The notes under the pieces: model-generated | Database searches by the model: none | Told to the model about the DNA's origin: nothing | The model's input: the letters and a program-made list of their open reading frames with translations, nothing else | Origin: Eutreptiella sp. 'Long Island Sound 2002' | Taxonomy: Eukaryota; Euglenozoa; Euglenophyceae; Eutreptiales; Eutreptiaceae | Assembly: GCA_964036045.1 (NCBI GenBank) | Contig: OZ038384.1 | Location: 46,872,851-46,936,850, forward strand | Length of the DNA: 64,000 nt | Reading direction: 5' to 3' | Shown: in pieces, positions 40,001-51,100 of the stretch | Numbering within the stretch: position 1 is the stretch's first letter | How the letters are laid out: every line of letters starts with the position of its first letter | Position numbers and translations under genes: made by a program

Positions 40001-40280
40001 ACATCTTTTAGAAAGCTTTAAGGCACGAAATGCCGAAAATTGTTTGTTCAAAAGAAAAATATCCTTGCTTTCTGACATAATGATGGTTTAAGGGAATAGC
40101 TAGCTGTGAGGAAGCAGAGGCGTACTCCCGAACCACATCCGCAATCTCGATATGATGAATGGTTTACAGGTATGCAATTTACAACTGTTCAGTTTCATTT
40201 TGTGTTTGTTCCGTTTGATTAAGATTAGTGGGTGAATTTTTCTGTCTTTTCTGCGTGTGCAGGGCAACACAAGAAGCAAG
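40001..40280. other. No gene recognised
   Basis: AT-rich spacer or 3' untranslated region after the preceding exon. It holds a self-complementary AGCTAGCT-like word near 40098. Confidence 0.4.
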
Positions 40281-40425
40281 TGAAGATTAAGGAGAAGAAG
40301 AACAGGAAGGAAAGAATATGAAGAGAGAAAGAAGGTGACGAAGAAGACGAAGAAGAGGCACAAGAAGAAGAAAGCGAGAAGAGAAGGAAGAAAAGAAAAA
40401 GAAAAGAAGACGGAGCCGAAATCCA
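40281..40425 (+). repeat. Polypurine (GAA/AAG-rich) tract
   Basis: About 145 bases that are almost purely A and G on the plus strand, with only isolated C or T. Long mirror-like purine runs of this kind can form triplex DNA. Long open frames through it are artefacts. Confidence 0.8.
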
Positions 40426-40432
40426 AGGTCTG

Positions 40433-40630
40433 CTTGCTGCTGCTGCTGTTGAAGCTGCCGCTGCCACCGTGCTGCTGGATCTGCTGCTGCTTGCTGCTAG
40501 GGCGGCTGCTGCTTGCTGGTGGTGGTGGCTTGCTGCTCCAGCTGGTGCTGCTGCTGCATGCTCCCAGTGCTGCTGCTGCTTGCTGGTGGTGGTGCTACAG
40601 CTTGTTGCTGCTTCTGCTGCTGCTTGCTCT
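40433..40630 (+). repeat. CTG/GCT trinucleotide-rich tract
   Basis: Impure CTG repeats (CTGCTGCTGCTG, interrupted by GGTGGTGGTGG and TTGCTGC). In one frame it would encode Leu-rich, in others Cys- or Ala-rich, low-complexity protein. I treat it as a microsatellite region. Confidence 0.8.
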
Positions 40631-40800
40631 GAATGTTATTTGAGTGTTCGCGCGTGCTGTGAGTGTCATTTGCGTGTCGGCGCGTGCTGTCAGTGTCATT
40701 TGAGCGTCGGCGCGTGCTGTGAGTGTCATTTGAGTGTAGGTGCGTGCTGTGAGTGTCATGTGAGTATCGGCGCGTGCTCTGAGTGTCGTGTGAGTGTCCT
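40621..40800 (+). repeat. 30 bp minisatellite, six units
   Basis: Units of exactly 30 bases (type CGCGTGCTGTGAGTGTCATT followed by TGAGTGTCGG) at 40621, 40651, 40681, 40711, 40741 and 40771; the first is degenerate. Because the unit is divisible by three, one frame encodes a 10-residue Cys-rich repeat (CCECHLSVGA) that is contiguous with the trinucleotide tract. Expression is doubtful. Confidence 0.88.
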
Positions 40801-40983
40801 TTGAGGTGCAGCAATGGTTTCTGATGCACAGGGTGTCAAAGCCGAGATCGCAACGAGTGTGAAAGAGAAAATGAGCGAAGTGAGCAACCAATATCATCGA
40901 ATCGTTGACACTTCGATGCTGGAGGGCAGTACTCCCTTGCTATTCTCTCCCGAGTTGCCATCTCACCGCACCAGCCCGTTTGA

Positions 40984-41427
40984 CTTGAGTCTGAGGTGGG
41001 GACCGGTCGACAGTCCCTTGCTCTCGAGCTGTGGTTTGGCGCAGCACTTGAACATGACTTTGCGGCTGATTTCCAGTCCATTTCCACCGACCACGATCCT
41101 GTGCTGCTCCTCACTGGGCTGCTCACGGAGTTCAAGACTGGTGTCGCATTCAGCGTTTTACTGGGCTAGCCGAGTGCATCTCTCATCACTTGCAGTTGTT
41201 CATATTCGTCCTCCCCGACCCTCTGTTCACCGTGCATACACGTATTGGGGAACTCTGTAACACCCGTGAACCCCTGTTGTACAGTACAGATGCGCTGCTG
41301 TATTCTGCCAACTGCTCTTTCAGGTCAGCTCCAGTTGTTGTTTCACTTCATCCATTTTGTGCGTGCAAGTGGTGTTGAAAACAATACCAACCTGCTAGAT
41401 AGAGTGTCCACTAGTGGTCCTGCCTAG
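40984..41427 (+). pseudogene. Possible decayed two-exon gene fragment
   Basis: Two protein-like blocks: 40984-41169 (LESEVGTGRQSLALELWFGA, DFQSISTDHDPVLLLTGLLT, ending TAG) and 41323-41427 (GQLQLLFHFIHFVRASGVEN ... STSGPA, TAG), the second preceded by a TGCTCTTTCAG acceptor. A TGA at 40981-40983 lies directly upstream of the first. No domain is recognised. The evidence is reading-frame character only. Confidence 0.25.
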
Positions 41428-42109
41428 AGTCTTGGCTCCAACTAGCAGGGGCTAGAAAGAGGTGATAACCAAAACAATGTGGGAATGGGAGGTTTTTAAA
41501 GTCCAGCTAGAAGTGTTCGACCGTATCAAATGGGATTTGACTTCATCTGTGTGGTTTTTTTTGTCCTGTGCGAAAGAAAAATGGTCCCAAAGTGCTTTCC
41601 AACAATTGGAACCGCAAGAAAGATTGTTGAGCGATGGTTTTTTCAAGCTTTTTCGAAAAAAAAACTGCCCATTTTCCGGGTTGCTGATGTGCGCGGTGAG
41701 GGACTTCCGGCAACCATGTGTTCTTTGCTGTGCACCATGCAGATGATTCACGAGTCTTGCAAAAAAACCATAAGTCGACTCGGCATGGCTTTTAAATTGA
41801 AGCTAGTTTTGCATCGTCGAAAGCATGAGCTGTAAAAAACAACATGTTCAAAAGGGTTCAAAAATAGAATTGGCATTGAAGGTTTGATTGGAAATTTTTC
41901 ACATTCGCAAGAGTACGGGTAGCATAGGTTTTTGAAACATTTTGGAGTGGTAAATTGCGGAGTGGCAAATACAAACATACATAGACTAGGCGTACAATGC
42001 AAGTTGAAACCTATTTTGCACTGGCAAAAGCATCGGCTGCATAAACAACATGTTTGAGAGCGAAATGGGTATGGAGGGTATGATTGGACTTTTTTTGGCT
42101 GGGCAGGAG
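41428..42109. other. No gene recognised; weak internal duplication
   Basis: The segments around 41818-41910 and 42018-42095 resemble each other (AAAGCATGAGCTG... against AAAGCATCGGCTG..., both followed by AACAACATGTT and a TTGATTGGA/ATGATTGGA word). Frames on both strands between 41460 and 41835 are open but show no domain. Confidence 0.35.
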
Positions 42110-42365
42110 AAGGATGACGTCAGGATGACCTCAGGAAAACATTAGAGTGGCGTCAGAATGGCGTCAGGGAACGTCAGGATGGTCCAATCGCGTCGGGATG
42201 GCATCAGGATGGCGTCAGGAAGGCGTCAGGGAGGCGTCACAGGTTTGTCAGGGTAGTGGTGTGGGCAGTCAGAGCGCGTCAGGATACGTCAGGAATGCGT
42301 CAGGGTGGCGTTAGTAGGGCGTCAGGATAATAAAGCGTCAGGATGGCGTCAGGATGACGTCAAAC
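42110..42365 (+). repeat. GCGTCAGGATG-type minisatellite
   Basis: About 20 imperfect copies of an 11-15 base unit around GGCGTCAGGATG (for example GGATGGCATCAGGATGGCGT near 42200). Unit length varies, so it is a degenerate short-period array. Each unit carries a TCAGGA/CGTCA word. Confidence 0.85.
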
Positions 42366-42599
42366 GACACGGGGCCCGAATCAAATAACAATCACTTTGT
42401 CATGAGAATGTGTGCCTTGTTGAGATGTACACAGCATTTACTACGAAAAGTAAATTGTAATGTCAAAAATGAAACCGTATGAAACTCTATGAAATGAGAT
42501 TTCAAACGTGTTCCTGTTCGTTCAACAAGTTTGTTCGCTCAAATGATGAAAATGAAACTCAAATTGCGTTCGTGTTTGTTGCCTTTTAAATCGTTGGTT

Positions 42600-43030
42600 C
42601 GCATTCCTGGGTCTGCTTCTTCCCCGGCGGGGGGGTGTGCCGGCGTCACCGGGGTGTCTTTTCCTCTAGGCTTTCGGCGGCTGTGTGGTTGTGGTGGGCC
42701 GCTTTGTCAGGCTGGGCGTCATCAGGCTGCGCAGGGTGGTCCTTTTGTGTCCTATTGGTGGGTCCCGGGGGTGTCGCCCTTGGTATCGCCTGGCTTGGGG
42801 GGGGTTGTCCGCCTCGGCGTTGGGGTCGCGTGGCTTCGCGGTTGTGTCCCTGTCCCTCCCGCTCTCCTCCGTTCCTGTGGCGGGTGTGCTTTGGTGGGGT
42901 GGGGAGGGCCGCTTCCCATTCGTAGGTGGGTGGGGTTTCCTCCTTCCCTGTCGTTTTTTTTAGGGGGCGGGGTTTGCCTTTTCCTCCCTCTGCCATACCT
43001 TAGCCGGTGCATGCACTGGTCCCTGAGCGG
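42600..43030 (+). repeat. GC/T-rich block resembling the Z family
   Basis: The same base style as the Z blocks (T, G and C runs on the plus strand; phrases like GGGGGGTGTGCCGGCG and TTTTTTTAGGGGGCGGGG) but without the conserved 5' segment. It is followed by CATACCTTAGCC and ordinary DNA. No coding sequence is supported. It may be a truncated Z copy. Confidence 0.4.
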
Positions 43031-43259
43031 CATGGTTAACTAGCTTGCTGTTCGTGTTGCGGTTGGCCGCGGGCTGTGCCTCCGCTCCGTGTGCCTTGTG
43101 GCTTAGGTACACGCATGACCTAACCTAACCTGGTATGGCACGAAGGGGGAGGAGGGTACGCACACACAAAGACACAGGTGCGAAGGCAGGTATGTTATAC
43201 GCCGGGACGCTGCAATGAACGTGGTGCCAGCAATGCACAACAAAGGCCCACATACCCCA

Positions 43260-43600
43260 ACCCTTCCTTTTGTCCCACAGGGCGCAACGAGAGAGAAAGC
43301 CGCCGAAGAGAAAGACAGAGACACACACCAGGGCGGGGGCAGGGAAAAAGTACATGCCAGGGAGAAGTGCGAGCAGAGGAAAGGGAAAAGAGCGACGAAG
43401 CCACGAAAGAAATCAGGGGTAGCCAGCTTCCGAGCAAGGGACGTGCGCAGTGAAGGGGGCACGGCAGACACACGGCAGACGGCGGGCACCACACTGCACC
43501 GAAGCACCGGAGAGGGGAGCACCAGAGGGATAAGAGAAAAGCGGCACCACGCACCACGACATGCACCGCACAGACACCACACACACCGCACACACCCACA
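43260..43600 (+). repeat. Leader segment of composite GC unit, copy 1
   Basis: Purine-rich segment (CAGGGCGCAACGAGAGAG ... CACCGGAGAGGGGAGCACCA) that matches 47760-48105 over most of its length and precedes the GC array in both places. It shows that the two array-plus-gene units are copies of a larger unit. No coding sequence is recognised. Confidence 0.7.
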
Positions 43601-45640
43601 GCCGCGCCCACAGCACGTGGCCAGCGAGCCCCGGCAGCCCGCCCAGAGGGCGGGCAGCTGGGAAGAGGGGGCGCCTGAGCCCAGACGCCCCCTGCCACCC
43701 CCGTGGCGCGCAGCCCCGAACAGGGCGCGCGGGCCACGGGGCCGGTGCAAGGCCCCCACGCCCGCACACCTGCGCCCACAGCACGTGGGTAGCGGACCCC
43801 GACAGCCCGTTCAGAGGGCGGGCAGCTGGGGGAGGGGGAGCGCCTGACCCCAGACGCCCCTCACAACGGCGGACGGCACCCCCCCCGGGGACGCCCTTTC
43901 GCCACCCCCACGGCGCGCAACGCCGGCCCGCAAGGGCGCGCGCCGTGGGGCTGGTGCTGGGTCCCCACGGCCGGAACAACCGCACCCGGGACACACGGGT
44001 CCCGGAACCCTGGCTGCCCGCTCCAGAGGACGGGCGGCCGGGGGAGGGACAGCGCCTGACACCAGACGCCCCTCACAACGGTGGCAGGCCACCTCCCCCG
44101 GAGACGGCCCCCCACCACCCCCACGGCACGCAGCCCCCAGAGGGCATGCAGGCCAAGGGGACAGTGTTGGGCCTCCACACCCTCACACCAGCGCCCACAG
44201 CACGTGGGTGGCGGACCCCAACGGCCCGCCCAGTGGGCAGGCAGTCGGGGGAGGGGGAGCGCCTGAGCTCAGACGCCCCTCACAACGGTGGAAGGCACCC
44301 CCCCCGGGGACGCCCTTCCGCCAGCCCCACAGCGAGCAACGCCGGCCCGCAAGGGCGCACGCTGTGGAACCGGTGCTGGGTCCCCACGCCCGCACCGACC
44401 GCGCCCGGAACGCACGGGTCGCGGTACCCCGGCTGCCCGCTCCAGAGGACGGGCGACCGGGGGAGGGACAGCGCCTGACACCAGACGCCCCTCACAACAG
44501 TGGCAGGCCACCCCCCCCGGGGATGGCCCCCAACCACCCCCGCGGCACGCAGCCCGCACAGGGCGTGCAGGCCAACGGGACAGTGTTGGGCCCCCACAGC
44601 CACACGCCCGCGCCCACAGCACGTCGGTAGCGGACCGCAACAGCCCGCCCAGTAGGCGGGCAGTCCTGGGAGGGGGGGCGCCTGACCTCAGACGCCCCTC
44701 GCAACAGTGGAAGGCACCCCCCCCGGGGACTCCCTTCCGCCACCCCCACAGCGAGCAACGCCGGCCCGCAAGGGCGCACGCTGTGAGGCCGGTGCTCGGT
44801 CCCCACGTCCGCACCGACCGCACCCGGGAAACACGGGTCGCGGGACCCCGACCGCCCGCCCCAGAGGACGGGCGGCAGGGCGAGGGGCAGCGCCTGACAC
44901 CAGACGCCCCTCACAGCGGCGGCAAGACACCCCCCCCGGGGATGGCCCCTCGCCACCCCCGCGGCACGCAGCCCCCACAGGGCATGCAGGCCAAGGGGAC
45001 AGCGTTGGACCCCGACACCTACACGCCCGCGCCCACAGGACGTGGGTAGTGGACCCCAACAGCCCGCCCAGTGGGCGGGCAGTCGGGGGAGGGGGAGCGC
45101 CTGACATCAGACACCGCTCACAACAGTGGAAGGTACCCCCCCCCCCGGGACGCCCCTCCGCCACCCCCACGGCGAGCAACGCCGGCCCGCAAGGGCGCAC
45201 CCTGTGGGGCCGGTGCTGGGTCATCACGCCCGCACTGACCGCACCTGGGACACACGGGTCGCGGAACCCCGGCTACCCGCCCCAGAGGGCGGGCGGCTAG
45301 GGGAGGGAAAGCGTCTGACACCAGACGCTCCTCACAACGGTGGCAGGCCACCCCCCCCGCATCTCCCACAGGGCATGCAGGTCCAGGGGACAGTGCCGGG
45401 CCCCCACACCCGCACACTCGCGCCCACAGCCAGAGTTGATGACGGACCCCGACAGCCCGTCCAGAGGGCGGACAGTTGGGGGAGGGGCAGCGCCTGACCT
45501 CAGACGCCCCTCACAACAGACACGGGGGCCGCGAAACCCCGGCTGCCCGCCCCTGAGGAACACAGGGAATACGGGCCACGGGGACAGCGCTGGACCCTGT
45601 ACTCACACCCGTGCCCACAGCACGTGGACAGCAGGCCCCG
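43601..45640 (+). repeat. GC-rich tandem array, copy 1 (about five ~418 bp dimers)
   Basis: The phrase CCCACAGCACGTGG or a close variant occurs at about 43611, 43781, 44198, 44616, 45032 and 45425, mostly 415-420 bases apart. Each period consists of two ~210-base half-units, A (…GCGAGCAACGCCGGCCCGC…) and B (…GGGCATGCAGGCCAAGGGG…), which share the GCCTGAC-CAGACGCCCCTC start. The array decays after 45300. The many long open frames in all six registers come from the GC content and the near multiple-of-three period. Confidence 0.9.
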
Positions 45641-45879
45641 ACAGCCCCCAGGAGGAGGGCATCCGGAGGGGGGAGAGCGCCCGGCCTCGGACGCCCCTCG
45701 CAACGGGGCCGCCACGGACCGCGGGGGGGGAGCACCTAATGTCCACACGCACACACGAATGCCGGCCCGCGGAACCGGCGTACGAGCTCCCCCATCCGCG
45801 CCCCGCCGTGCCCACAGCACGTGCAGCAGCCAGGGAAATCCGCACCCAACCCCCTGCTCTTAGGCACAGCGACACAACA

Positions 45880-47190
45880 ATGGCGGAACCCGCGGCCCCA
45901 CGCAAAACACGCCCCCGATCTCCGACGCTGGACGCAGCACACGATGTCATCAGCGCGCTGGGACTCAGAAGCAGCGAAGGAGACCCCCAACATAAGGACG
46001 CGGGCACGGACTCGGACCTGGAGGCAATACCGCAGCCCTCCACGGGCAGCACGCCCGCGGAACCTGCGCCGCCGGCGGGCAGCGTGCCCGCCCTCTGCCC
46101 CGCGTGGAAACGGGGCCACTGCACCGGCGGAGGCCGGTGCCTCAAACAGCACACTCAGCCCGGCCCAGATGACGGAGCGCTGCCCGAGGTGGGATGCGCG
46201 GCTGCACGCGCCGCCCTACGCTACGGAGTGGCGCAGGGCTGGATCCTGGATGAGACCGCACGCAGCAGCGTGAACATCCAGGTGGCCGTCGACCGAGTCG
46301 CCCACGCAGGACAAGCGGCAGTGACCTTGCACACCTGGGGCCGCCACATGGGACCCGCAGAGGGGATCCTTGTGGAGCCCTCGGGAATGGTGCTGGTCCT
46401 GGCGGCGGACATGGTCCGAGGGGTGCTCCACGCATCCCGCGTGCGGCGGGCGCGCCCACAGTCGACCATCCAGGTGTACACCCCCCCACGGGCGTGGCCC
46501 TTCTCCACATGGGCGGTGCTCGCCGTCATGTGGCACCTGGCACCGGACGACGCCCCCACAGGAACCGCGGAGGAAATCGCCCGGGACCTCCACAACTGGC
46601 CGGCGGGCCAGGATTACCCCTGGTGCAGGCCCCCTGGCGGCCTCCCAGTGGCGGCCGCGGCAGAGGGGCTCAGCCTCACGGCAATTCTCCAACGGCAGCC
46701 CGACAAGAGGGCACGCCACTTCCTGCGGACGGGCACGGTTCCGGCTGCCCCGCCAGACTCCGAGTGGCGATGGGACGCAGGGGAGGCGCAACCGCTGTCG
46801 GGCTCCTGGGTCCTCCCGTTGTGGTATTTGCCCATGGGCACCCTGGCCCATGCCACTCAAGCCGTCGAGGGGGCTTTCCCGCAGCCGCTCCTCCCCGGCG
46901 TGGCCCTGCTCTGCAGCCTGCAGGCGGGGGCGGCCTGGGTACGGTGGAGAGAAGAGTGCGGGCGACCGAGCCCCTATTTCCCCCTGGTCCAGGGCCAGGC
47001 GCTACTGCACACCGAGGGCATGGGTACCGTGGAATGGGGGGCGATCGTGCCTGCCACGGTTTGCAGGTGGATCACTGCGCGCGCCCCACAGCCCATGCGA
47101 TCACCGCCGGCGTGCCACCGCCTCCTACGGGCGGTCCCCTCCTGGCCCCGAAACACGCCCTTACGAGGAACGTATGGAGGGCCATGCTGA
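45880..47190 (+). CDS. CCCH zinc-finger protein of the composite unit, copy 1 (frameshifted, 3'-truncated)
   Basis: The start ATG at 45880 (CAACAATGGCGG) is conserved in copy 2 together with ~50 upstream bases. 436 residues: a charged N terminus (RKTRPRSPTLDAAHDVISAL), a CCCH finger CPAWKRGHCTGGGRCLKQH at residues 73-91 (C-x7-C-x5-C-x3-H), then a globular region (GVAQGWILDETARSSVNIQV, ILVEPSGMVLVLAADMVRGV, WPFSTWAVLAVMWHLAPDDA, LPLWYLPMGTLAHATQAVEG, QALLHTEGMGTVEWGAIVPA). Comparison with copy 2 shows a one-base deletion near 47145, after which the true frame moves and runs to ~47398 (ALTRNVWRAMLSHTMQWLTN, QLNDEVLDLALEPLRVLYSQ). There the homology ends abruptly. CCCH fingers usually bind RNA; no host family is recognised. 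Confidence 0.65.
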   Translation: MAEPAAPRKTRPRSPTLDAAHDVISALGLRSSEGDPQHKDAGTDSDLEAIPQPSTGSTPAEPAPPAGSVPALCPAWKRGHCTGGGRCLKQHTQPGPDDGALPEVGCAAARAALRYGVAQGWILDETARSSVNIQVAVDRVAHAGQAAVTLHTWGRHMGPAEGILVEPSGMVLVLAADMVRGVLHASRVRRARPQSTIQVYTPPRAWPFSTWAVLAVMWHLAPDDAPTGTAEEIARDLHNWPAGQDYPWCRPPGGLPVAAAAEGLSLTAILQRQPDKRARHFLRTGTVPAAPPDSEWRWDAGEAQPLSGSWVLPLWYLPMGTLAHATQAVEGAFPQPLLPGVALLCSLQAGAAWVRWREECGRPSPYFPLVQGQALLHTEGMGTVEWGAIVPATVCRWITARAPQPMRSPPACHRLLRAVPSWPRNTPLRGTYGGPC

Positions 47191-47398
47191 GCCACACCAT
47201 GCAGTGGCTAACGAACCCGGGTGCACGGTACCCGCCGGGGCCGGTGCTCAAACAGCTCACGGCCCCCACACCCGGGGTCCGCCATGCCCTGCACAGGGCG
47301 TCGGCCCTCACGGAGCAGCTCAACGACGAGGTGCTAGACCTGGCGCTGGAGCCGCTGCGGGTGCTTTACTCGCAGACCCAATTCCCCCACCGTGCTTC

Positions 47399-47759
47399 AC
47401 TCTAAGATTAAGAGGAGTAGGACCCCAAGATTAGGAGGAAAAAGCAAGATTGATCAAAGTTTGTCTCCCTCGCAAGTATGTTGCATGCCACGCCGCACAC
47501 GCGGGACGGACAACGACCAAAGGTGGCCAAAGAGGTGTGTGGAGCCGTGTCGAGTGCAAGTAGGATATAAACCTACGCCAAACAACGCACGCTAAAATAC
47601 GCCGTAACAAGCACAACACGGTAAGAAAAAGGAGAGGGGAGAACATGTACGAGGCATAAGTAGGTAACATACCACACCACCGCAAGAGTAAGGGACCAAC
47701 CGAGGATGGCAATGACAAGGTGCCATGGCACGACAAAACCCCTGCCACCGCACGCCCGT
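47399..47759. other. No gene recognised
   Basis: Spacer between the truncated end of unit copy 1 and the leader of copy 2, starting CTAAGATTAAGAGG. It ends at an acceptor-like CTCTTCACAG (about 47770-47780). Confidence 0.45.
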
Positions 47760-48104
47760 TCGCATCCTTTCTCTTCACAGGTCCAAAGAAGAAGGCCCAA
47801 CGAAAGAGAACGATGAGCCGGCAAGGAAAAAGACCAAGACACGCACCAGAGCAGAGGCAGGGAAAAGGTGCATGCCAGGGAGAAGGGTAGAGGAATAGGT
47901 AAAGACCAACGAAGCCACGAAAGAAACAGGGGGTAGCCAGCAGCCGAGCAAGGGACGCGCGCAGGAAAGGGGGCACGGCAGGCACACGGCGAGAACAACA
48001 CCGCACCGAAGCACCGGAGAGGGGAGCACCAGAGGGACAAAAGAAAAGCGGCACCGCGAGCCACGACACGCACCGCACAGACACCACACACACCGCACCT
48101 CCCA
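47760..48104 (+). repeat. Leader segment of composite GC unit, copy 2
   Basis: Counterpart of 43260-43600 (for example AAAAGGTGCATGCCAGGGAG and GCACCGGAGAGGGGAGCACC), again directly upstream of the GC array. Confidence 0.7.
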
Positions 48105-51100
48105 CACCAGCGCCCACAGCACGTGGTCAGCGAGCCCTGGCAGCCCGCCCAGAGGGCGGGCAGCAGGGAAGGGGGAGCGTCTGACCCCATAGGCCCCTCA
48201 CAACGGCGGACGGCAACCCCCCCGGGGATGCCCTACCGCCACCCACACGGCGCGCAACACCGGCCCGCAAGGGCGCGCGCCGTGGGGCCGGTGCAGGGTC
48301 CCCACGCCCGCACCGACTGCACCCGGGAGACACGGGTCGCGGTACCCTGGCTGCCCGCTCCAGAGGACAGGCGTCCGGGGGGGGGACAGCGCCTGACAAC
48401 AGCCGCCCCTCACAGCAGTGGCAGGCCACCCCCCCGGGGACGGCCCCCAACCACCCCCGCGGCATGCAGGCCAAGGGGACAGTGTTGGGCCCCCACACCC
48501 ATACACCCGCACCCACAGCACGTGGGTGGCGGACCCCAACAGCCCGCCCAGTGGGCGGGCAGTCGAGGGAGGGGCCGCGCCTGACCTCAGACGCCCCTCA
48601 CAATGGTGGAAGGCACCCACCCCGGGGACGCCCTTCCGCCACCCCCACAGCGAGCAACGCCGGCCCGCAATGGCGCACGCTGTGGGGCCGGTGCTGGGTC
48701 CCCACGCCCGCACCGACCGCACCCGGGACACACGGGTCGCGGAACCCTGGCTGCCCGCTCTAGAGGACGGGCGGTCGGGGGAGGGACAGCGCCTGACACC
48801 AGGCGCTCCTCACAACGGTGGCAGCCCCCCCCCCCCCCGGGGACGGCCCGCCACCACCCCCGCGGCACGCAGCCCCCACAGGGCATGCAGGCCAAGGGGA
48901 CAGTGTTGGGCCCCCACACCCACACACCCAAGCCCACAGCACGTGGGTGGCGGACCCCAACAGCCCGCCCAGTGGGCGGGCAGTCGGGGGAGGGACAGCG
49001 CCTGACCTCAGACGCCCCTCACAATGGTGGAAGGCACCCCCCCGGGGACGCCCTTCCGCCACCCCCACAGCGAGCAACGCCGGCCCGCAAGGGCGCACGC
49101 TGTGGGGCCGGTGCTGGGTCCCCACGCCCGCACCGGCCGCAGCCGGAACACACGGGTCGCGGAACTCTGGCTGCCCGCTCCAGAGGACGGGCGGGCGGGG
49201 GAGGGACAGCGCCTGACACCAGACGCCCCTCACAACGGTGGCAGGCCACCCCCCCCGGGGACGGCCCCCCACCACCCCCGCGGCACGCAGCCCCCACAGG
49301 GCATGCAGGCCAAGGGGACAGTGCTGGGCCCCCACATCCACACACCCGCGCCCACAGCACATGGGTGGCGGACCCCAAAAGCTCGCGCAGTGGGCGGGCA
49401 GTCGGGGGAGGGACAGCGGCTCACCTCAGACGCCCCTCACAATGGTGGAAGGCGCCCCCCCCGGGGACGCCCTTCCGCCACCCCCACAGCGAGCAACGCC
49501 GGCCCGCAATGGCGCACGCTGTGGGGCCGGGGCTGGGTCCCCACGCCCGCACCAACCGCAGCCGGGAAACACGGGTCGCGGAACCCTGGCTGCCCGCTCC
49601 AGAGGACGGGCGGCTGGGGGAGGGACAGCGCCTGACACCAGGCGCCCCTCACAACGGTGGCAGGCCCCCTCCCCCGGGGACGGCCCCCCACCACCCCCGC
49701 GGCACGCAGCCCCCACAGGGCATGCAGGCCAAGGGGACAGTGCTGGGCCCCCACACCCACACACCCGCGCCCACAGCACGTGGGTAGCGGACCCCAACAG
49801 CCCGCCCAGTGGGCGGGCAGTTGGGGGAGGGACAGCGCCTGACCTCAGATGCCCCTCACAACGGTGGAAGGCACCCCCCCCGGGGACGCCTTTCCGCCAC
49901 CCCAACAGCGAGCAACGCCGGCCCGCAAGGGCGCACGCTGTTCGACCAGTGCTGGGTCCCCACACCCGCACCGACCGCACCCGGGACACACGGGTCGCAG
50001 AACCCTGGCTGCCCGCTCCAGAGGACTGGCGCCAGGGGGAGGGACAGCGCCTGACACCAGGCGCCCCCCACAACAGTGGCAGGCTACCGCCCCCGGGGAC
50101 GGCCCCCCACCACCCCCGCGGCACGCAGCCCCCACAGGGCATGCAGGCCAAGGGGACAGTGCTGGGCCCCCACATCCACACACCCAAGCCCACAGCACAT
50201 GGGTGGCGGACCCGAAAAGCTCGCGCAGTGGGCGGGCAGTTGGAGGAGGGACAGTGGCAGACCTCAGACGCCCCTCACAATGGTGGAAGGCGCCCCCCCC
50301 GGGGACGTCCTTCCGCCACCCCCACAGCGAGCAACGCCGGCCCGCAATGGCGCACGCTGTGGGGCCGGGGCTGGGTCCCCACGCCCGCACCGACCGCACC
50401 CGGGAAACACGGGTCGCGGAACCCTGGCTGCCCGCTCCAGAGGACGGGCGGCCGGGGGAGGGACAGCGCCTGACACCAGGCGCCCCTCACAACGGTGGCA
50501 GGCCCCCTCCCCTGGGGACGGCCCCCCACCACCCCCGCGGCACGCAGCCCCCACAGGGCATGCAGGCCAAGGGGACAGTGTTGGGCCCCCACACCCACAC
50601 ACCGGCGCCCACAGCACGTGGGTGGCGGACCCCAACAGCCCGCCCAGTGGGCGGGCAGTTGGGGGAGGGACAGCGCCTGACCCCAGACGCCCCTCACAAT
50701 GGTGGAAGGCACCCCTCCCGGGGACGCCTTTCCGCCAACCCCACAGCGAGCAACGCCGGCCTGCAAAGGCGCACGCTGTGGGGCCGGTGCTGGGTCCCCA
50801 CGCCCGCACCGGCCGCACCCGGAACAAACGGGTCGCGGAACCCTGGCTGCCCGCTCCAGAGGACGGGCGCCCGGGGGAGGGACAGCGCCTGACACCAGAC
50901 ACCCCTTCACAACGGTGGCAGGCCACCCCCCCCGGGGACGGCCCCCCACCACCCCCGCTGCACGCAGCCCCCACAGGGCATGCAGGCCAAGGGGACAGTG
51001 CTGGCCCCCCACACCCACACACCCGCGCCCACAGCACGTGGGTGGCGGACCCCAACAGGCCGCCCAGTTGGCGGGCAGTCGGGGGAGGGACAGCGGCTGA

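Noticed and set aside
42110-42365. CRISPR-like array
   Set aside because: Units are 11-15 bases, contiguous and degenerate, without spacers, and the genome is eukaryotic. It is a minisatellite.
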